Source of the DNA: Tuctoria greenei
Lineage: Eukaryota; Streptophyta; Magnoliopsida; Poales; Poaceae
Assembly: GCA_036927565.1 (NCBI GenBank)
Contig: JAYESD010000011.1
Coordinates: forward strand, 93,719,178 to 93,783,177
Length of the DNA: 64,000 nucleotides
Direction of reading: 5' to 3'
Shown here: in pieces, positions 57,055 through 64,000 of the stretch
How the letters are laid out: each line of letters starts with the position of its first letter
Numbering within the stretch: position 1 is the stretch's first letter
Program-made: the position numbers and the translations under genes
Notes under the pieces: model-generated
What the model was told of the DNA's origin: nothing
The model's input: the letters and a program-made list of their open reading frames with translations, nothing else
The model's database searches: none

Positions 57055-58326
57055 GTTGCCATGATCATGTAAGAATGCATCTCATATAGGTCTTGTCTAA
57101 CTTTCAAAGGATAGGGGTGAGCAAGGGTTAGCTCGGGATGGATGTTCTTTTGGGTTTCCCAAAGGCTTGGATAGTGGCTCTCCCTGAAGAAGCCTCTGAA
57201 AGGCAAGATAGATTTACTTTATGTCTTGCATGATGCCTGCCATATAGACTTGCACTCATATTTAAATCTCTTGCATTATAAATTGTTTGGCATTGCATAC
57301 CGTAGATTGTCACAAAGGGGAACCCACCTCATGAGAAAGAGACTTGTTTGAAATGCAATATCTCAACTCATATGATGTGGGAAGAACAAAATGTTAGGTG
57401 CGTTAATGCCTAAAGGAACATGCTTTTAAGAGATAGAAGGCCTCATCCTCTAGCTCACAAAGCATGGACCTTACATTTTATTTGGACAATTTCCTCCCTA
57501 TTTTCTTCGGTGTTCTATTTGCTTTAAGGCTTAGCCAAGTTATTGGCAATTAGCTTTTTTGAGGGGTAAGGGGTTGCCCAAAAACATGTGTTTCTCATTG
57601 TTTGTTTGTTTGGTCAAAGGACATATATGGGATGTTGTTGTTTTGTAGTTATCGGATTATCCGATGCTTAGCTCAGACCATCATCGGATCAGTTGGTGTT
57701 CAAAGACCAAGAGCCAGTTTAGTCAGTAACACAAATCAACCGACGAGTACATTCTGAGAAAAATCGGTGCATCCGATGTTCACATTTCTGGAACTGTGCT
57801 GAAATCCACCGATGCTATTCCCTTCCACATCGGACCATCCGGTGTCAACGATACCTTTTTGAATACCCTTAATGTGCCATTCGACCGATGCTCCTATCTT
57901 TTAACGTCGGTCCATCCGGTGTTAAATTTTAAGCTAGGGTTTGGGACCCACTTTTTAAACGCCGCTCCGCCTCCTCACTTTCTCTCTCCCCGACCCCGAT
58001 GCCTTCGCCCGACGCCTCCCGTGCCCTTCCGCCGCCGCCGCTACCACGCCCTACCACCGCCGCCCTCCGGCCGCCGCCGCACCACCGCAGTAGCGCCGCC
58101 GCCACCGCTTCCTGCAGTGCCGCCACCGCCGCTCTCCACCACCGCCGCAGCCGCTCCACCCAAGCACCGCCGACCGCCGCCTCCCGTGCACCACCGCCCT
58201 CTGCGTCGCCCTGGTGCCTCCCTCTACGGCCGCCACTATGCTGCTAGGGTTTCCGGCCGCAACGATCTTTGTGTCGCCGTTCCGTGCGCCCGACACAACT
58301 TCATTCTCGCGCATCATCTCATCGCA
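57055..58326 (+). other. Copia D region between pol and the extra ORF
   Basis: AT-rich to about 57640, with no convincing frame. From 57651 to 57921 it holds five diverged copies of the LTR motif (ATCGGATTATCCGATG, ATCGGTGCATCCGATG and others). Then a sharp switch to C-rich sequence (57960-58300) begins just after CTTTTTAAAC (57951), with Pro/Arg-like low-complexity frames on both strands. The C-rich block looks like a leader in front of ATG 58327. Confidence 0.6.
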
Positions 58327-60534
58327 ATGGCTCGTGACAAGAAGGGAAAGGGCAAGGCCATTGCGGAGCCGGCCGCAAAGAAGCAAAAGCTGTCGAAGGA
58401 GGAGAAGAAGGCTTTGATGGCTGCTCGCGTCGCCGAGGAGAGAGAGCATGGCTGAGGAGTATCACTGAGGATCCGCGAGGCTCGTCCGAGGCAGCCTCCC
58501 GTGCCGGATGAATCCGAGGAAGAAGAAGAGCCGAAAGTGCCGCTTGTTCACCGGAGCTCAGCCAGGACCCGTGGGTGTCATCCCGCGGCAGTGCCACGTT
58601 CAAGACCATCTGTTGCCGATCTTCGAGAGGATAGGGCGGCCTAGAGAGCCGTCTACGAGATGGACACCAACGTTCGTGTTGGTGAAGGTGTCTGGTTGAC
58701 AGATTACAGGAACATGAAGGCCAAGCAGCTCAGAAGACTTAGATGGAGCGTTTTGCTTGAGCAGTGGTTCCTGCAGCCCAGAGAGGCACGTGTGGACAGC
58801 CGGTTTTGGACCTTGACTCAGGCATCGCTGTACAAGACCTATAGACGTCGAGGCCATAAGCTCTTCCAGCACAACTTCTTGGACTGGGATCAGCTTGCAC
58901 TGGCAGGCGAGACAGAGATACGCCCCTACTTTGAGAGGTACAAAGGGCTGGTGGAGCTGATGTCCTACGAGAGGAGTGCCTATGTGGAGGACTGGGTCCG
59001 CATATTCTACGCTACCCTCTACGTCTCTGAGGGCCGCAGATCCATAGACTTCATGTTCATGGGCCAGCACCATCACTTGATGAGACAGACTTTGGCACAA
59101 CTGCTAGGAGTGGATCTCCACGACACTTGCCTGCACGAGAGAGTGTATGGACAGGCAGACCCGCCGAGGAGGCCGCTCACTGGACGAGTGGCACCACCAC
59201 TGGAGGAGATACGCTCTCTGTTTGCACCGTCTTTCTCTCCAGACCAGCCGAGGGTACCGGCATTGTTGACTCCAGCTGCGCGCACAGTGCACCTTGCCTT
59301 GCACCGCACACTTTTGCCGAGGTCCGGATACCTAGAGGGGTTCACCAGTCTGCAGCAGACCCTCCTGTTCTACATCATGAACGGGATGGAGTTCAATATT
59401 GTGGACATCCTCATATGTGAGATGGAGGACGTGATCACCGATGGAGTTGGCATGATGAGGCAGCTTGTATTTGGACACTGGATCAGCTACTTGCTCTTCA
59501 TGGTTGTTCCTGAGGAGTCCGCCGTGCATGACAGTCTCACTGGCGAGAGTGTCACACGGTTTAGCCACTATCGTGCTCCAGCTCCTGGAGACCGCCGCCT
59601 TGGCCGTCCAGTCTAGCATCAGGTCCGTGCTCGGCTATCCGAGGAGGATTGGCCAGATCTTGAGAAGGAAGATGAGAGACTGGCTCAGGCAGAGGCTCGG
59701 GGTGAAGACCTTCAGCATATATGGTCCAAGAGCGACACATATGATAGTGTTGAGGAGTACTTCCCACCTCCTCCCTCATCCAGGTAGCAGGACGCGGAGG
59801 CTGGAGGCTCGACTGTGCCACCTCCTACTCCACCTCCCGTGTCAGAGGCACAGGTCTCTCAGCCATCCGAGCTCACATCCCTCCTCCAGCAGATGGTTGA
59901 GCAACAGCGCCTGGACCAGCTTGCAGCTGAGCAGGCCCGAGCTGAGCAGGCCGCGCGTCTCTTAGAGCTCCAGCAGCAGCAGTAGGAGATGCAGCGCTAG
60001 ATCACCCGCGAGAGGCGAGAGGACACTGACAGGCTGACTGGGCTGATAGACCAGATGCACCAGCGCTCCCTCGACCAGCAGCAGCAGACGCAATAGGTGA
60101 TGATGGGCATCCTGGGGTTGATCACCAACCTCTATACCCAGACTGAGATTGCCCTGCCATCGCAGCCGCCAGGCTTTGCTCCACCCCCGCCTGTCCTTGC
60201 TCCAGCTGCAGCTCCAGTGCCGACCACGCCGATCCTGACGATCAGCATGTCTCCACTGCTTGCTCTAGGCGCACCGATCCACTCTCCGCTGCCGGCTACG
60301 ACGTTGTTCCAGCAGACGCCGGCATCCATTGTCAGTGCCCCGTTGCCAGCAGCTCTGACTCAGCAGGCACCAACAGCGGCTCCTACGGCTCCTACAACTC
60401 CCTCCACTTCTACTCCAGCCTCAGCCGCAGCAGCAGGCAGCAGCTCCAATGATAGCACCCCCGACGGTGACCAGTTCGTCATCGCTCTGAGCACTAAGGT
60501 TCTTAGGCACTCGGCTTCCTTTTTGGTGTCTTGA
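58327..60534 (+). pseudogene. Copia D extra post-pol ORF ('putative plant transposon protein'-like)
   Basis: ATG 58327 begins a basic start (MARDKKGKGKAIAEPAAKKQK). One frame of 735 codons reaches TGA 60532-60534. The centre (about 58660-59610) has LEQWFLQPREARVDSRFWT, DWVRIFYATLYVSEGRRSIDFMFMG and LAQLLGVDLHDTCLHERVYG, which I associate with the family named putative plant transposon protein. A Gln-rich coiled coil (LLQQMVEQQRLDQLAAEQ, 59880-60090) and a Pro/Ala/Thr-rich tail follow. Seven stops interrupt but nothing shifts: TGA 58453, TAG 58642, 59614, 59785, 59983, 59998 and 60094. SIRE elements carry an env-like ORF here, but I see no signal peptide or convincing membrane anchor. Confidence 0.72.
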
Positions 60535-60861
60535 TGCCAAAGGGGGAGAAGAGTTAGCGAGTCAGTGGGAGGATAGCTTAGCCTAAGGGGGAGTGTTCTA
60601 GCTGTAGGGGGAGTTTATCTATATCTTTTGTAATTTGGTGTTTTTGCTACTCATTTGCTATTCATTGAGTATTCATGTGCCACTTATTCTCTTTAGTTAT
60701 TGATCGATTGAGCTTTCGCATTATTAATCTCTTTTGAGTCTTCAAGTTTAATATGCCATATCTTGTACTCATTGCATATCTTCTCAAGTATTGTACTATC
60801 AAATTCATTACTATTGTGCTTCACTTGTTGTGTTGTCATCAATCACCAAAAAGGGGGAGAT
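60535..60861 (+). other. Copia D 3' untranslated region with repeated polypurine tracts
   Basis: Four AGGGGGAG tracts: 60539-60548, 60584-60593, 60604-60613 and the one adjoining the LTR, 60848-60860 (AAAAAGGGGGAGA). Only the last can prime the plus strand at the LTR edge; the others are upstream copies. Confidence 0.85.
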
Positions 60862-62286
60862 TGAAAGCATCTAGGCCGCCATGAGATATGGTTTCGGTGA
60901 TTAATGACAACCATTGGATTTTACTAATGAATTTGGGGATGCAAGGTCTCCCATATCACTCAATCAAATTAAATCTATATGAATATGGACATCAACTACT
61001 GATCATGGAGACCCCTAAACAATCATTTTATGAGATCAATCAATGTTACGAAGATTAGAAGTACAAGCTCATAAGTCAAAGTCATTCAACCATAATTGAC
61101 AACACTCAATGCTTGAAAATCATCAGAAGTATATTTCCAACAAATGTCTAAGAGGTCAATTGAGCAAAATACAAAAGAATCACTTAGAACAATGCAAAGC
61201 AAACAAAATCAACTCACCGGATCAACCGATGTTTCCAGAGAACAACACATCGGTCGAGTTGATTCAGCAGAAGAAGACCTCAGAACAAAGTACTCACCGG
61301 ATCATCCGATGTAAAGGGCAATGTTACTTTGGTCCATCAGTACAGTATGCAATATCCTTGGACCAAGTGTAGCACCGGATCACCCGATGTACAACAATAT
61401 ACACGTCGGTCAATCACTCCAGTAAGCATCAAGTCTGAACCAATTCTGGAGGAAGTGCCACCGGATCATCCGATGAGAATACAAGTGTAACATCGGTCTA
61501 ACAACGGTCATATCTGACACAGTGACATCAGCTAAAGTAAACTTCACCGATGATAACTGAAGGGAGAGCATCGGATCATCCGGTGTTAGCAGAACAGTGA
61601 TGTCAGCCTACTTTTCCAATGGCTATTTCGTGGAGGCTGGCTTTTTATACCCCTTCAACCAGTCTATTCGACAAGTCTTGATCACCAGACATACTCTACA
61701 CATTCTCAAGCATTCAAGATGTGGAGCTACCACTTCTAGATCATCTACACCACCTACACACCAAGAGATAGGCTAGAACTAGCTAGAGATAGTGCTTGTG
61801 TGCTTCCATTCTTGGTGAGTGGAATCTCTAGTATAGTGAGAGCTGTAAGGGAGTGTCCCTTGGTGTTTGTAATTTAGAGAGACTTCCAGAGCTTGCCAAG
61901 ACGATTGTGGAAGCCCGAAGGATCCAAGTTGTACAAGGCTTGAGCTCCACCTTGCCGAGGTTGGCAAACAGAGAAGAATAGTGAAGATCCCTAGTCACGG
62001 TGACTTGGGTGTGGCTATACCCTTTGGTGGGTGCCACAACGTGGATGTAGGAAGATCTTGACGATCCTGCCGAACCACGGGATAAATCTTCGTGTCTCCT
62101 CGGGAGTTTGCATTCTCTTCCTCTCACCCTACACTTATGCATTTTATATACCGCGAAGTTGCTATTTACTTGAATGCATAGGTTGTTTGCGTAGGGAATT
62201 GGGCTTTTAGTAATTAAGTTTTATTGCCTTATTTTTGAAAAGAAGCCCAATTCACCCCCCCCCCTCTTGGGCATTCGATCCTTACA
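60862..62286 (+). repeat. Copia D 3' LTR
   Basis: 1425 bp, partner of 50177-51601. The TATA box is changed to CTTTTTATACC (about 61640), and a C-run near the end is longer (about 62255-62264). Confidence 0.95.
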
Positions 62287-62865
62287 CCCGTTTTGTCCGT
62301 TTTTCACCGGTAAGGAAGCTACTGTCTGACTTTAGACTAGTCCGGCCTCGAGCAGACTAGATCGGACTTAAAAAAAGTGTCAAGTCCGAATGGCTAGACT
62401 GTCCGTTTTTAATGGACTAAGATGTATTGTATGAGTTCGGACTACTCCGGCCCTGTGCGGACTAGTCCGGGCTGTACACTTAAGTTTGCTTATTTAATTA
62501 AGCTTGCATTGCGAGTTAAATTTATATTGTCATAGTAATGTTGTCAACTAACCAAAGTGAAAGATAAATTGATATGTCATTTGAAATTTTAAGTTGCATG
62601 GAATTTTATCGAGTAACCAAAACGAAAAATAAAATTGCCATGTTCTTAAGCTATTTTAATGTCATTATTGGCTGAATGAAGCAAAGACATTAATATTCAG
62701 TTTTGGTCAAGTAACCAAAGTAACCAAAGTGAAAGATAATTACTTTTTTTCAGTTGTTCTCAAATATTGAGTTTTGGTCAAGTAACCAAAGTGAAAGATA
62801 AAACTCAATATTTTCTTATGATTAATGTCTATGCATTCACTTATGATTTGCTTTTGATTATGAAG
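62287..62865 (+). other. Copia C leader, right part
   Basis: It resumes after D with TTGTCCGTTTTT and GGACTAGTCCG motifs (62335, 62458). Then comes a region with three or more copies of GTAACCAAAGTGAAAGATAA-like text (62550-62810). No frame is seen until gag. Confidence 0.7.
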
Positions 62866-63880
62866 GTTCCTCCAATGCAAATTCAGCACTGAGTTTCATC
62901 GCATCCATTGATCCACCTAATGGAAGCAATTATGGGAGATGGAGAGTAAAAGTGGATATTGCATTAGCGGTCTCCGAAATTGATTTAGCTCTCATGACTC
63001 CATATCCTGTTGAGCCGGAGGCTCCAATATGAAATGCTGATAAAACTCATGAGTCCTTTGCTGAGAGGACAAAGGACTACACTAATGAGCTATTGGCTTG
63101 TGACATAGCTCGTGTTAAGTGGAACAAATCAAACAGAAAATGTTTGATGGTCATTAAGGGCACTATCACTGAGGCCATTTGGAGAGCAATCCCTGAATAT
63201 GAAACTGCCACTGAGTACCTTCAAAAGATTGAGAGTTAGTTTATTGGTTCTTCCAAGGCTATAGAAAGTACTCGCTTGATTACCGAAAAGTATTATGGAG
63301 GTGGTGTGCGAGAGCATATTTTAAGGATGACAAATATGGCAACAAACTTAAGCATATGGATTTGTGGATTAAAGATGAGTTCATTGTGTATCTCATTTTT
63401 ACCTCACTTCCAAAGGAATTTGAGACATTTGTCATCAACTACAACTCTCAACCTGAACAATGGAACTTAAAAAAACTCATTGCTATGTGTGTTGAGGAGG
63501 AAGAGATGATTAAGCCCCTCCGTGGTAATGATTCCATCAACTATGTGAATGAAAAAATTAAGGCTCAGAATAATTATTCTTCTAGGCAATCTTTTAAGAA
63601 TCATGGTTCTTCTTACTATTATAAAGTAAAAGGTAAGGCTCCACAAAATCATTCTTACATTGGGATGTGAAAGTGGAGAAAGATCAGCGCTGCTTCTGTT
63701 TAGATAAAAGTTACCATCAGAAGGATTGCATAGGCTTCCTTAAATGGTATTGCAAAAATGGTAATGATCCTGTAATCTTTGTTGATGAATCTCTGCTTTT
63801 AGATTATACACCGTCAACTTAGTGGATTGACTCAAGTGCCACCATGCATGTTTGCAATTCGTGGCAGGGGTTAAATATTA
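62866..63880 (+). pseudogene. gag: Copia C gag and start of protease
   Basis: SFIASIDPPNGSNYGRWRVKVDIAL opens a copia gag without a local ATG. TGA at 63030-63032, TAG at 63238-63240 and a frameshift near 63350 interrupt it. KEFETFVINYNSQPEQWNLKKLIAMCVEEEE (63410-63510) is the conserved end of the capsid domain. A knuckle remnant (CFCLDKSYHQKDC, about 63692) and TAG near 63822 precede WIDSSATMHVCNSW, where the protease site is D-S-S instead of D-S/T-G. After 63880 no clear frame is seen to the window end. Confidence 0.82.
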
Positions 63881-64000
63881 GAAGGATCCTAAAAAGAGGG
63901 AAAAGGGCCTGTAGAAGTGTAGACTAAGACACTTCCCTTGGTACTACTGAGAAGTAGTCCGAGAAGGTTTGTATGTAGGCGGGGTGCTAATCAAGATCAA

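Larger units (their letters stand above)
50177..62286 (+). mobile_element. Copia D (SIRE/Maximus-like), plus strand, inserted in copia C
   Basis: LTRs 50177-51601 and 60862-62286 are 1425 bp each (TGAAAG...CTTACA). The target duplication is ccagt (50172-50176) and cccgt (62287-62291), one mismatch. The interior has a Met-tRNA PBS, a large gag, copia-order pol, a 2.2-kb extra ORF after pol and AAAAAGGGGGAGA as polypurine tract, the layout of the SIRE/Maximus lineage. By eye the first 215 bp of the two LTRs differ at roughly 10 positions, so D is not very recent. Confidence 0.95.
48989..64000 (+). mobile_element. Copia C, plus strand, incomplete at the right edge and split by D
   Basis: A probable 5' LTR (48989-49550), a methionine-tRNA-like PBS (49552-49563) and a leader continue on both sides of D (to 50176, from 62287). 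Gag and the start of protease follow (62866-63880). The same motif families, GGACTAGTCCG and TTGTCCGTTTTT, occur on both sides of D, which supports one element. RT, RNase H and the 3' LTR are outside the window. Confidence 0.8.

Noticed and set aside
57796..58455. 219-codon plus-strand frame and several Pro/Arg-rich overlapping frames over 57929-58449
   Set aside because: C-rich triplet composition opens several frames at once. Only the frame from ATG 58327 continues into conserved protein text.
58327..60534. Calling the extra ORF of D an envelope gene
   Set aside because: The position fits SIRE-like env ORFs, but no signal peptide, cleavage site or clear transmembrane segment is seen.

Overview
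The window is plant nuclear DNA, almost certainly from a grass. It consists nearly end to end of nested transposable elements, and I see no credible host gene. The grass assignment is inference. It rests on two Tat-type gypsy elements carrying an antisense 'putative gypsy-type transposon' gene, on a grass-style LINE ORF1, and on a SIRE/Maximus-like copia whose post-pol ORF resembles 'putative plant transposon protein'.

Layout. (1) 1-1455: 3' end of a CACTA (En/Spm) DNA transposon, with the last exons of its gene, a subterminal hairpin array and the terminal inverted repeat. (2) 1456-3630: right part of a long LTR (element X) that hosts the CACTA. (3) 3631-16564: a Tat-lineage gypsy on the minus strand (G1), its left LTR cut by X; gag-pol is on the minus strand and a large spliced antisense gene on the plus strand. 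(4) 16566-17393 and 24671-27174: a plus-strand LINE (P-LINE), split by a minus-strand copia (B, 17394-24670) with a perfect 5-bp target duplication cccag. (5) 27175-28009 and 45582-46950: ORF1 and 5' part of a minus-strand LINE (M-LINE), split by a minus-strand copia (A, 28010-45581), itself split by a second Tat gypsy on the plus strand (G2, 29502-42462). (6) 47090-48230: C-terminal fragment of another minus-strand LINE (N-LINE). (7) 48231-48988: unassigned sequence. (8) 48989-64000: a plus-strand copia (C) that runs off the right end and is split by a SIRE-like plus-strand copia (D, 50177-62286).

Condition. No element is intact. Lesions include in-frame stops, frameshifts and changed catalytic residues in protease, RT, RNase H and integrase. 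D is the best preserved: its gag is a full 559-codon ORF and its RT-RNase H half is a clean 403 codons.

Most interesting. The Tat elements carry a long antisense gene with a spliceosomal intron of 77-78 nt at the same position in both copies. It converges on pol, and between the two 3' ends lies an array of short palindromes centred on GGAGCT. Both Tat elements also have a proline-rich insertion built from palindromic repeats inside the first RNase H domain, and their LTR TATA box sits in the loop of a hairpin. Element D has a 735-codon post-pol ORF kept in one frame but carrying seven stops, six of them TAG, and repeats one palindromic motif in its LTRs and its internal region.
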